From Nitrospirota bacterium (lineage in GTDB: Bacteria; Nitrospirota; Thermodesulfovibrionia; Thermodesulfovibrionales; Dissulfurispiraceae), in assembly GCA_004321915.1 (NCBI GenBank), contig SCQE01000071.1:54853-118852 (forward strand): 64,000 bases of DNA, in the 5' to 3' direction. The translations under genes and the position numbers were made by a program. Shown here one piece after another: positions 41,000-48,203 of this stretch; the first letter of the stretch is position 1; each line of letters begins with the position of its first letter. A model generated the notes under the pieces. That model was given only the letters and a program-made list of their open reading frames with translations, searched no databases and was not told where the DNA came from.

Positions 41000-41575
41000 G
41001 TGAAAAGCGAAATCATTATCCAGTTGCACAAGAATTTTGAAGATTACGCTCATGAAATTGACGGCGAAGAATTCTGGTTTGCCCGTGACCTGATGGGGCT
41101 ACTGGGATACACCAAATGGGAGAATTTTGCCAAGGTAATAGACAAGGCGAAACAATCGTGCCATACCTCCGGTCATTATATTGCCGATCATTTTCCTGAC
41201 GTCAGGAAAACGATCCCGATGCCCAAGGGAGCGGAAAAAGAGATTGACGATGTCATGCTTACACGCTATGCCTGTTATCTCATCGCCCAAAACGGCGACC
41301 CTCGCAAGGTTGAAATAGCCTTTGCCCAGACTTACTTTGCCGTCCAGACGCGGCGAATCGAATTGATTGAGCAGCGCCTTGCCGATCAAGAACGACTCAC
41401 AGCACGCCAGAAACTTTCACTCTCCGAAAAAGAGTTGTCAGGACTTATTTTAAAATGCAAAATGAGGGACAGTGACCGTTTAATCGCGGCAGATTTTGAT
41501 AGAAATGTTCAGAGATTGCGATTGTGGAGGGGAAGAAAAATGAGTAGTATAAATTATGGAGGACATCGTGTATGA
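41000..41575 (+). CDS. dinD: DNA-damage-inducible protein D (DinD), 3' truncated (copy 2)
   Basis: A GTG start at 41000 with AGGAG upstream and a GTGA overlap with a 7-codon leader. The first ~150 residues match DinD: FWFARDLMGLLGYTKWENF, IPMPKGAEKEIDDVMLTRYA, AQNGDPRKVEIAFAQTYFA. In DinD family proteins the N-terminal BRO-like domain is linked to DNA-damage responses; the E. coli protein inhibits RecA filament activity. After about residue 150 (LSEKELSG) the reading frame runs into the junction module (RDSDRLIAADFDR) and repeat D, so about 90 native residues are missing. Probably inactive or only partly functional. Confidence 0.75.
   Translation: MKSEIIIQLHKNFEDYAHEIDGEEFWFARDLMGLLGYTKWENFAKVIDKAKQSCHTSGHYIADHFPDVRKTIPMPKGAEKEIDDVMLTRYACYLIAQNGDPRKVEIAFAQTYFAVQTRRIELIEQRLADQERLTARQKLSLSEKELSGLILKCKMRDSDRLIAADFDRNVQRLRLWRGRKMSSINYGGHRV
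41459..41540 (+). repeat. Junction module plus 3'-end repeat, copy D (partial)
   Basis: It repeats the 53-bp module of copy B (aaaatgagggacagtgacc...) and continues with agagattgcgattgtgg aggggaag, which is identical to the end of copy A over about 25 bp. In the methylase frame it reads EIAIVEGKKNE and stop. The Fic gene starts about 30 bp further on with its own GGAGGA box. Confidence 0.85.
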
Positions 41576-42663
41576 AGCCTTATATACCTGAGGACTTGCC
41601 GCTAAAATCTATTCAGTGGCCATTATTTATCAGACTCATTGGCCAAGCCAACGCGGCACTTGCCCGTTATGATGGTATTTTGCATGGCATTATCAATCCT
41701 GATATCCTGCTTTCTCCATTGATGACGCAGGAAGCAGTTCTTTCTTCCCGCATAGAAGGGACTCAGGCAACAATAGAAGAAGTCCTTGAGTTTGAGGCTG
41801 CTCCAGAGGTGGAGACCTCCCGGTATGAGGACATTCAGGAGATCATTAACTACAGAAAGGCGATGTTCATTTCTATAGAGGAATTAAAGAAGCGGCCCAT
41901 ATCACTAAATATGCTTCTCAATATGCATTCGGTTTTACTTGACAGCGTGAGAGGGCACAACAAGGGAAAGGGAAGGTTCCGCAATATCCAGAACTGGATT
42001 GGCGCACTAGGGTCACTTATGGAAAATGCGACATACATACCTCCTGAACCACAGAACTTGATGGATTATCTCTCGAATTTTGAGAAATACATACACTCTG
42101 ACGAAGAAGACAGACTGGTGCAACTCGCGATTGTCCACGCCCAATTTGAGTTGATTCATCCTTTCATAGATGGCAACGGACGTCTCGGCAGAATTATAGT
42201 CCCCATTTTCTTATTTGAAAAAGGGCTTCTTAGCAGTCCAATGTTTTATATAAGTTCATATTTGGAGCAGAATCGTGCTGAATACTACAATAAACTGCGG
42301 TCAATTTCCGAGAGCAGTGACTGGTCAGGGTGGATTTCCTTTTTCCTGACCGCAATCATCGAACAGGCAAAGAATAATAGCGAAAAAGCAATCTCGATTC
42401 TGGCTCTTTACGAAAGAATGAAAACTGAGGTCGCCCGATTGACACATTCGCAATATTCTATCCAAACGCTCGACTGCCTTTTTGACCGGCCAATTTTCAA
42501 ATCTACTGATTTTCCACAACGATCAAAGATTCCAAGGGCAAGCGCTATGAGGATTATTAACTCATTGAAGGATAATAATATTTTAGTTGCGCTAAAGCCG
42601 GGCAGAGGCCGAAGGGCAGGTATATTTATGTTCAAAGAACTTATTGATATTGTTGAAAAATAA
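41572..42663 (+). CDS. Fic family protein (AMP transferase)
   Basis: A 363-residue protein. The Fic motif HPFIDGNGRLGR at about 196-207 carries the catalytic His and the nucleotide-binding Asn/Arg. The inhibitory helix motif of the form [S/T]xxxE[G/N] is present upstream as SSRIEGTQAT (about 57-66), so it is a class II, self-inhibited enzyme. An N-terminal Fic_N region (KSIQWPLFIRLIGQANAALA) and a C-terminal winged-helix end complete the common architecture. It transfers AMP to target hydroxyls; targets unknown. ATG overlaps the stop of the dinD-derived ORF. It appears intact. Confidence 0.92.
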   Translation: MKPYIPEDLPLKSIQWPLFIRLIGQANAALARYDGILHGIINPDILLSPLMTQEAVLSSRIEGTQATIEEVLEFEAAPEVETSRYEDIQEIINYRKAMFISIEELKKRPISLNMLLNMHSVLLDSVRGHNKGKGRFRNIQNWIGALGSLMENATYIPPEPQNLMDYLSNFEKYIHSDEEDRLVQLAIVHAQFELIHPFIDGNGRLGRIIVPIFLFEKGLLSSPMFYISSYLEQNRAEYYNKLRSISESSDWSGWISFFLTAIIEQAKNNSEKAISILALYERMKTEVARLTHSQYSIQTLDCLFDRPIFKSTDFPQRSKIPRASAMRIINSLKDNNILVALKPGRGRRAGIFMFKELIDIVEK

Positions 42664-42693
42664 TCTTGCGTATCATGAGTTAACAACAAAGGC

Positions 42694-42759
42694 GGTTGTG
42701 TCTCATATTTGGACGTTAGTGAGACGCAACCCATGTTGTGTTGAACCGTTGAGACACAA
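42694..42759. promoter_or_regulatory. Inverted repeats upstream of the BRO gene
   Basis: The 239-bp gap between fic and the BRO gene lacks a methylase repeat. It holds ggttgtgtctca (42694-42705) facing tgagacgcaacc (42720-42731), 11 of 12 bases paired, and a further inverse half tgagacacaa at 42750-42759. The half-site tgtctca thus occurs three times. It could be an operator for an antirepressor-controlled promoter or a hairpin terminator for fic; no U-run follows. Confidence 0.5.
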
Positions 42760-42902
42760 AAAAGAATAGTATGATCATTTGCTGGGGTCAGGCATTGGAT
42801 TAGGGGATTTGCAGTCTGGTACATTTACGATGCAAGGCGGTATACGCAGTCCTTCGGCAAGAGAGAGGTTATTTTATCAATGTATTTGATAGGAGAATAG
42901 AT

Positions 42903-43133
42903 ATGGACGACACAAAAATAGCATTGTTTAAGGGCAGGAAGATCAGGAAAGCTTTGTACAAAAATGAGTGGTGGTTTGTCGTAGAAGATGTAGTATTAGT
43001 GCTGACGGATACGGTAAATCCCAAAGATTATATCAACAAAATGCGCCGTCGGGATGCTGAATTAGCTAAAGGGTATGGACAAATTCTCCATACCCTTTCA
43101 ATTGATACCGGGGGGGGGGAACACAACGGATGA
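42903..43133 (+). CDS. BRO-family (antirepressor-like) protein, 5' part before a G-tract frameshift
   Basis: A 76-codon ORF with AGGAG before the ATG, covering most of a BRO-N domain (IRKALYKNEWWFVVEDVV, NPKDYINKMRRRDAEL, GYGQILHTLSIDT). It enters a run of ten G at 43110-43119 and stops soon after as GGGEHNG. The other half of the domain continues in another frame at 43130. Adding one G or removing two would join them. It is therefore either off by phase variation or a plain pseudogene. Confidence 0.75.
   Translation: MDDTKIALFKGRKIRKALYKNEWWFVVEDVVLVLTDTVNPKDYINKMRRRDAELAKGYGQILHTLSIDTGGGEHNG
43110..43119. repeat. Ten-base poly-G tract in the BRO gene
   Basis: Ten consecutive G within coding sequence, at the exact point where the two halves of the BRO reading frame separate. 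Such tracts slip readily during replication and are classic phase-variation switches; they are also prone to sequencing error. Confidence 0.85.
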
Positions 43134-43735
43134 ACTGCGCCAATACCGAAGGGATTTTCCGTATCATACAGTCTATCCCATCTCCCAAAGCAGAACCCTT
43201 CAAAATATGGTTGGCAAAGGTCGGCTATGAACGGGTTCAGGAAATAGAAAATCCGGAACTTGCCACTAAAAGAACAAGAATGCTTTATAAACTCAAGGGC
43301 TACTCTGACGACTGGATTGAAAAGAGAATGCGAGGAATATCCATAAGAGAAGAACTGACTGATGAATGGAAAGAGCGGGGAGCAAGAGAGGAGAAGGACT
43401 ATGAGACTTTGACGGCTGAAATATCCAAAGCCACTTTTGGAGTAACACCGGGTGAGTATAAGAATCTCAAGGGCTTAAAGCGTGAAAACCTGCGGGATCA
43501 CATGGATGATTTTGAACTGATCTTTAATATGCTTGGTGAAAGGTCTGCCACGGAGATTCACCGCAATGAAGATTCACAAGGCATGAACAAGCTTAAATCA
43601 GATGCCAAAGCCGGAGGGGATATTGCCGGTGGCCGACACCTCTGCCCTCGAAAGGCAGATCGACGAAATTGTCTATGCCCTCTACGGCCTCACTCCGGAA
43701 GAGATCGCGATTGTGGAGGGGAAAGGGTAATATGA
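43130..43735 (+). CDS. BRO-family protein, 3' part, truncated into repeat E
   Basis: It continues the BRO-N domain with MNCANTEGIFRIIQSIPS and PFKIWLAKVGYERVQEI, then a C-terminal domain (KGYSDDWIEKRMRGISIREE, DHMDDFELIFNMLGERSATE) of the phage-antirepressor-like type. Similarity should continue after KSDAKAGGDIAG, but the frame enters repeat copy E and reads about 40 unrelated residues. The gene therefore seems to have a frameshift at the front and a lost 3' end. Unless re-framed by the G tract it is not expressed as one protein. Confidence 0.7.
   Translation: MNCANTEGIFRIIQSIPSPKAEPFKIWLAKVGYERVQEIENPELATKRTRMLYKLKGYSDDWIEKRMRGISIREELTDEWKERGAREEKDYETLTAEISKATFGVTPGEYKNLKGLKRENLRDHMDDFELIFNMLGERSATEIHRNEDSQGMNKLKSDAKAGGDIAGGRHLCPRKADRRNCLCPLRPHSGRDRDCGGERVI
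43629..43727 (+). repeat. Methyltransferase 3'-end repeat, copy E
   Basis: About 99 bp. In its own frame it encodes VADTSALERQIDEIVYALYG and then LTPEEIAIVEGKG, stop. It extends further upstream than its match with copy A does and is most like copy F there (gccgacacctctg shared). TAA is followed by TATG, the start of the DUF1016 gene, with GGAGGGG as ribosome-binding site. Confidence 0.88.
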
Positions 43736-44826
43736 AGAAATTGAAGATCTCAAAACCAATAGAATCAACCTATCAGACCATCAAGGAAGTACTTGAGCAG
43801 GCACGCGCTCAATCATATCGCGCCGTAAACTTCGCAATGGTACAGGCATACTGGAACATCGGCAGGATTGTTGTTGAGGAGGAGCTTAAAGGCAAAAGCA
43901 AGGCTGAATATGGCGAGTATCTCTTAAAAGAACTGGCTTTACGGCTTACTTCTGATTTTGGCAAAGGTTTTACTGAAACAAACTTGCGATATATGCGGAG
44001 TTTCTACATGTCATTTGAGATTCATCACGCAGTGCGTGATGAATCCTTGTCTGTTCAAAAAATAGACGCAGTGCGTCGAGAATTACCGCTTGTCCGGCCC
44101 GAATTATCTTGGACGCATTACCGGCTGCTTTTGAAAGTCGAGCGTTCTGATGTTCGCAAATTCTATCTTGATGAATGCATCACAGGCAACTGGAGTACTC
44201 GGCAGCTTGAACGGCAGATAAATTCCTTCTATTACGAACGGTTGCTATCGAGCAGAAACAAAGGGCTTGTTAGAGCAGAAATAAAGAAGCTGGAGCCCGG
44301 CCCAACGCCTCAGGATATCATCAAAGATCCTTATGTTTTGGAATTTCTTGATCTGAAGGAGAACAAGGCATATCTCGAAAATGAACTGGAACAGGGGCTG
44401 ATTGATAAGCTGCATGATTTTCTTCTTGAACTCGGCAAAGGGTTTTCATTTGTCGCCCGTCAAAAGAGAATAACCATTGATGGTGACCATTTCTACATCG
44501 ACCTTGTCTTCTATAACTACATCCTGAAATGCTTTGTCCTCATAGATTTGAAAGTCGGCAAGCTGGCCCATCAGGATATTGGGCAGATGGATTTCTATAT
44601 CCGGTATTTCGAGGAGGAAATGAAACTTAAGGGAGACAACCCTACGATTGGTCTGATACTCTGCGCCGAGAAAAATGAAGCTATGGCAAAGTATACGCTT
44701 CTTAAGAGCAGCAAAAACCTTTTTGCTTCAAAATATAAGCTTTACCTTCCCACAGAAAAAGAACTCAAAGAGGAATTAAAACGGGAGCGACACCTGCTTG
44801 AACTTGAAATGAGGAAAAACAAGTAA
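43732..44826 (+). CDS. DUF1016 / YhcG-type nuclease (second)
   Basis: 364 residues from the ATG at 43732, chosen because GGAGGGG of repeat E lies 13 nt before it and family similarity begins there. N-terminal DUF1016 domain (YRAVNFAMVQAYWNIGRIVV, LTSDFGKGFTETNLRYMRSF) and nuclease domain with ELGKGFSFVARQKRI, FYIDLVFYNYILKC and VLIDLKVGK. It is clearly diverged from the first DUF1016 protein, so it is not a recent local duplicate. The stop overlaps the ATG of the repeat-F ORF (TAATG). It appears intact. Confidence 0.88.
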   Translation: MKKLKISKPIESTYQTIKEVLEQARAQSYRAVNFAMVQAYWNIGRIVVEEELKGKSKAEYGEYLLKELALRLTSDFGKGFTETNLRYMRSFYMSFEIHHAVRDESLSVQKIDAVRRELPLVRPELSWTHYRLLLKVERSDVRKFYLDECITGNWSTRQLERQINSFYYERLLSSRNKGLVRAEIKKLEPGPTPQDIIKDPYVLEFLDLKENKAYLENELEQGLIDKLHDFLLELGKGFSFVARQKRITIDGDHFYIDLVFYNYILKCFVLIDLKVGKLAHQDIGQMDFYIRYFEEEMKLKGDNPTIGLILCAEKNEAMAKYTLLKSSKNLFASKYKLYLPTEKELKEELKRERHLLELEMRKNK

Positions 44827-44948
44827 TGGCACAGTCATTTGAAGTCGCCGACACCTCTGTTCTCGAAAAACAGATCGACAAAATGGTCTATGCCCTCTAC
44901 GGCCTCACCCCGGAAGAGATTGCGATTGTGGAGGGGAAAAACATATGA
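44826..44948 (+). repeat. Methyltransferase 3'-end repeat, copy F, as a 40-codon ORF
   Basis: The repeat at 44842-44940 lies within a complete ORF that opens MAQSFEVADTSVLEKQIDK and closes GLTPEEIAIVEGKNI. The ORF starts in a TAATG overlap with the DUF1016 gene and ends in an ATGA overlap with the DUF3800 gene. It would couple translation of the two genes. It is the best-preserved copy relative to A. Confidence 0.85.
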
Positions 44949-45748
44949 AAGACGGCAGCTTCCGAGTATATATTGACGAATCAGGCGATGAAGGATTTGT
45001 TTTCAATCCTGACGGTTCTGGGAGTTCCCGTTGGCTGGTTCTATCCGCTGTAGTAGTCCGCAAAAAGAATGATCTCGCCCTTGTACGTATGCTTGAAAAT
45101 GTGCGCGCGCTACTTGGGAAGGCCCACAAGAAGGAGCTTCATTTCAGAGAACTGAAGCATGAACAGCGTGTGCCATATGTGAAGCAGATAGCGTCTGCAC
45201 AGATAAAAACGGTCAGCATTTTGATTCATAAGCCGAGTCTTCGAGACCCCGAGAAATTTCAGTCCGAGAAATTTCTGCTATATCGGTACGCATCCCGTTA
45301 CCTTCTTGAACGTGTGTCTTGGCTGTGCCGGGACAAACACAACCCCGGCGAAGGTAATGGAAGGGCAGATGTTATTTTTTCGAATCGCAGCATAATGTCC
45401 TATAAGGACTTGACCGACTATCTTCAGATGCTCAGAACGAAAAGCGATCCCATGAAAGTAAGGATTGACTGGAATGTCATTGATCCCGAAAGTGTGTCGG
45501 CTGTAGACCACGCAAAGCTGGCAGGGTTACAGATTGCAGATGCTGTTGCCTCAAGCTTCTATTATGCGGTCAATTTGAATCGTTATGGGGAAATTGAAGA
45601 CAAATACGCACGAGTATTGTTGCCGCACTGTTATCGACATAAAAATGTTGCTCTTGGATATGGGCTGAAATTCTGGCCGGAAGAGTTTCAGAAACTCAAA
45701 TCGGCAAACCCGCATATTGCGATATTTGCCGATAAGGTTAATTCCTAA
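44945..45748 (+). CDS. DUF3800 domain protein
   Basis: A 267-residue protein of the DUF3800 family, recognised by the opening VYIDESGDEGF and the later AKLAGLQIADAVAS. The Asp and Glu residues of YIDESGD and the late Asp fit an RNase H-like fold, so nuclease activity is suspected but not shown. The family is common in defence islands and prophages. It starts in the ATGA overlap provided by repeat F. It appears intact; 195 bp follow before the next gene, ending with repeat G. Confidence 0.85.
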   Translation: MKDGSFRVYIDESGDEGFVFNPDGSGSSRWLVLSAVVVRKKNDLALVRMLENVRALLGKAHKKELHFRELKHEQRVPYVKQIASAQIKTVSILIHKPSLRDPEKFQSEKFLLYRYASRYLLERVSWLCRDKHNPGEGNGRADVIFSNRSIMSYKDLTDYLQMLRTKSDPMKVRIDWNVIDPESVSAVDHAKLAGLQIADAVASSFYYAVNLNRYGEIEDKYARVLLPHCYRHKNVALGYGLKFWPEEFQKLKSANPHIAIFADKVNS

Positions 45749-45876
45749 TGCAGGCCCCAAGTTCGAGGATCCCACCCCGAAGGGCTGCCGCTGTCGCCAG
45801 CGACCTCTACAAGCCTTGCGCTTGCCTGCATGAGTATCATTACATATTTCGTGACTGTCGTCAACCCCTTAAATGT

Positions 45877-45942
45877 AAAATGGTCTATGCCCTATACCGC
45901 CTCACGCCGGAAGAGATTGTGATAATTGAAGGGAGGAACTGA
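45877..45942 (+). repeat. Methyltransferase 3'-end repeat, copy G (most diverged)
   Basis: It encodes KMVYALYRLTPEEIVIIEGR and Asn, stop. Several bases differ from A, E and F, but the layout is kept: GGGAGG serves as ribosome-binding site, with ATG 2 bp after the TGA. The 128 bp before it (45749-45876) hold no gene that I can recognise. Confidence 0.85.
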
Positions 45943-45943
45943 G

Positions 45944-46264
45944 ATGGCAGTTGCAGTAACCGCAGAGTATAAAACCTTTCTTGGAGAGATAAAAGAGCGC
46001 ATACACAAAGCACAGTATGAAGCCCTTAAAGCTGTAAACAAAGAGCTTATAAATCTGTATTGGGATATAGGTACATCAATAGTGGCAAAACAAGAGAAAC
46101 TTGGCTGGGGCAAGGCGATAGTTGAAACGCTGGCAAGAGACCTGCAGAAAGAATTTCCGGGAATCCAAAGGTTTTCTGTCCAGAATCTATGGAATATGCG
46201 GCAGTTCTACTCGACATACAATGAAAATTCAAAACTCCAACCATTGGTTGGAGAAATCAGTTAG
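45944..46264 (+). pseudogene. DUF1016 N-terminal fragment (third copy, truncated)
   Basis: 106 residues from the ATG at 45944. It contains the DUF1016 front end (ALKAVNKELINLYWDIGTSI, GWGKAIVETLARDLQKEF, VQNLWNMRQFYSTY) and stops at LQPLVGEIS, just where the family would continue with W and the nuclease half. No nuclease domain remains. It marks the right end of the island: priA starts 26 bp later. Confidence 0.82.
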
Positions 46265-46289
46265 ACGAAGGATATAATTATTTTTTTAA

Positions 46290-48197
46290 ATGTACGCTGA
46301 TATAGCATTCCCTCTTAAGCTGCATTCTTTGACCTACAAGATACCGGAAGGCGCATCAACGGATATCGAAGGCAGGATTGTGAAGGCGTCCATCGGGGGC
46401 AGGCCTGCCTTGGGTCTTGTTGTATCGGTCAGCGCAGAGCCTCCTGTGGCCAAGAAGAAGTTCAGGGAGATAGAGGAGGTTTACGGCCGTTTCGGTTCAA
46501 AAGCAGCCCTGCCCCTGATCTTGTGGCTTGCGGACTACCATGTATCCACTATCGGTATGGCGCTTAAAACCTGTTTTTTCGAAGAGGCGGCGGCCTTGAT
46601 GCAGTCCGGCCTTGTTCCGTCCGAAACCGATGAAACACAGGCAGCTCAAGGCTTCTACGCTTCTATGCTTTATCATGCAGGCTCGACAAAGAACGAACTC
46701 TCTTTGCTTGCGGATACGGTATCCGGCATAAAGGACAACTCAAAGGGGATTGTTGCGCTTGCGCCGGAGACAGTAAGGCTCGATCAGATTGCCGGGGCGC
46801 TCCGCGCGATTTTCGGCGAGAGGCTTTGCGTGTTGCACGGCAGACTCACCAAGAAGAAGAGAATGTCCGCGATAGAGCGAATAATTTCGGGCGACGCGGA
46901 TGTGATTGCAGGGACCCGTTCTGCGGTTTTCGCGCCTTTGAGCAATGTGTCTTTTATTTCGGTGGCGGGCGAGCACAGTCAATCCTATAAAGGTGAGGAA
47001 GGCATCAGGTATAACGGCAGGGACGTTGCGGTGATGAGAGGTTTTATCGAAAAGTCGCCGGTATTGCTCTCTTCCGTCTGCCCCTCTCTGGAATCGGTAT
47101 ACAATTCGAGGACAGGGAAATATGTTGCGCTAAACGCTAAAGGGTTCAGGATAAAAGGCGCGGGGCCTATGTTTGCCGATGCGGTCCGGTCGGCGGTCGA
47201 AGGACAGCAGGAGGTCGTCCGTCCGAAAATTGAAATTATAAACCTTCAGAAAAGAGAGACCATTTCGCCCGCGATAATCAAGCAGGCAAAGAATATATTT
47301 TCGGCCGGCGGCAGGTTCCTGTTTCTCGTCAACAGGCAGGGATATTCGCTGATAAGGTGCGACGAATGCGGCTTCATGCCGAGGTGCGGCCGCTGTCTCG
47401 TCCCGATGGCGTTTACAAAGAACAACCGCGTTTTAAGATGCGGTTATTGCGGCGAGACCAAGCCGGGGTTCAGCGTGTGTCCTGACTGCAAAAGCGCTAA
47501 GCTGAGTTTTTTTGGGGCGGGGACGGAGAAGGTCAAGGAGGAGGTCGAAAGGCTTTTGCATGCGGAAGCGCTCGTTATAGAAAAAAAGCACGGCAGAGCA
47601 TCTGCGGGCGAAGATATGTCGGGGTCTTCTTTTGTGGTGGGAACATCTTACGCGCGGAGAAAGTCCAAGGAACAGGTTTTTGACGGGGCCGCGTATCTGA
47701 ATATAGACGCGATAGTGTTCCAGCCCGATTTCAGGGCGGACGAAAAAGCGTTTCAGGAAATTATGGAACTTGTTCAGGTGATAAGGCCTGACTCCAAGAT
47801 ATATCTCCAGACCGGCGATGCAAGGAGGCCGCTCTGGAACAACCTGCGCCATTACGATTTTGGAGCGTTTTACGATTACGAATTGGCGCAGAGAAAATCT
47901 TTGGGCTACCCTCCGTTTTCGAGGACCGCATTGCTTGTAGTGAAGAGCAAGAGCGCGGTCCCGGGTTTGCAGGAAAGCGTATACTCCGCCGTCTCTTCGG
48001 TATCTTTTCCCGGGCTTGAAATACTAGGGCCGATAGAGAGACCGCCTTCAGGCAAAGCGTACCGGCAGCAGTTCCATATTCTGCTCAAGGCAAAGGACAG
48101 CCGTATTCTTCATAAGGCTTCGAGGTCTATTCTCGGGAATCTGGACGGGATGAAAGACGTAGAGGCGTTTGCGGACACCAATCCTTATAAAATCTGA
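46290..48197 (+). CDS. priA: Primosomal protein N' (PriA), motor motifs degenerate
   Basis: A 635-residue PriA that lacks recognisable ATPase motifs. The Walker A site is replaced by YHAGSTKNELS, the DEEH box by VAGEHSQSYK, and the final AGRAGR-type motif by ELVQVIRPDS. The fold is otherwise clear: an N-terminal 3'-DNA-binding domain, an intact zinc module with four Cys pairs (RCDECGF, RCGRC, RCGYC, VCPDC), QPDFRADEKAFQ and the C-terminal LGYPPFSR. The reading frame is intact and the structural residues conserved, so it is probably functional as a DnaB-loading scaffold without helicase activity, as is known for actinobacterial PriA. It lies just past the island. Confidence 0.88.
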   Translation: MYADIAFPLKLHSLTYKIPEGASTDIEGRIVKASIGGRPALGLVVSVSAEPPVAKKKFREIEEVYGRFGSKAALPLILWLADYHVSTIGMALKTCFFEEAAALMQSGLVPSETDETQAAQGFYASMLYHAGSTKNELSLLADTVSGIKDNSKGIVALAPETVRLDQIAGALRAIFGERLCVLHGRLTKKKRMSAIERIISGDADVIAGTRSAVFAPLSNVSFISVAGEHSQSYKGEEGIRYNGRDVAVMRGFIEKSPVLLSSVCPSLESVYNSRTGKYVALNAKGFRIKGAGPMFADAVRSAVEGQQEVVRPKIEIINLQKRETISPAIIKQAKNIFSAGGRFLFLVNRQGYSLIRCDECGFMPRCGRCLVPMAFTKNNRVLRCGYCGETKPGFSVCPDCKSAKLSFFGAGTEKVKEEVERLLHAEALVIEKKHGRASAGEDMSGSSFVVGTSYARRKSKEQVFDGAAYLNIDAIVFQPDFRADEKAFQEIMELVQVIRPDSKIYLQTGDARRPLWNNLRHYDFGAFYDYELAQRKSLGYPPFSRTALLVVKSKSAVPGLQESVYSAVSSVSFPGLEILGPIERPPSGKAYRQQFHILLKAKDSRILHKASRSILGNLDGMKDVEAFADTNPYKI

Positions 48198-48203
48198 TCT
48201 TTC

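Larger units (their letters stand above)
27678..46264 (+). mobile_element. Defence-type genomic island between folP and priA
   Basis: About 18.6 kb, all on the plus strand and visibly richer in A/T than both flanks. It carries an AAA/DUF4143 ATPase, a helicase-ATPase-methyltransferase trio and a string of accessory genes typical of defence islands, many of them truncated. The left edge is close to the inverted repeat at 27619. The right edge lies between the truncated DUF1016 gene (stop 46264) and priA (start 46290). I see no integrase, transposase or tRNA, so the mode of entry is unknown. Confidence 0.8.

Noticed and set aside
37401..45942. Treating the repeated segments as a CRISPR-like or phage repeat array
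   Set aside because: Spacing is 0.3-4 kb, the copies differ in length, they are protein-coding in the methylase frame and no cas genes are present.
46290..48197. priA as a pseudogene
   Set aside because: The reading frame is continuous and zinc and structural motifs are conserved; only the motor motifs are replaced, as in known helicase-less PriA.
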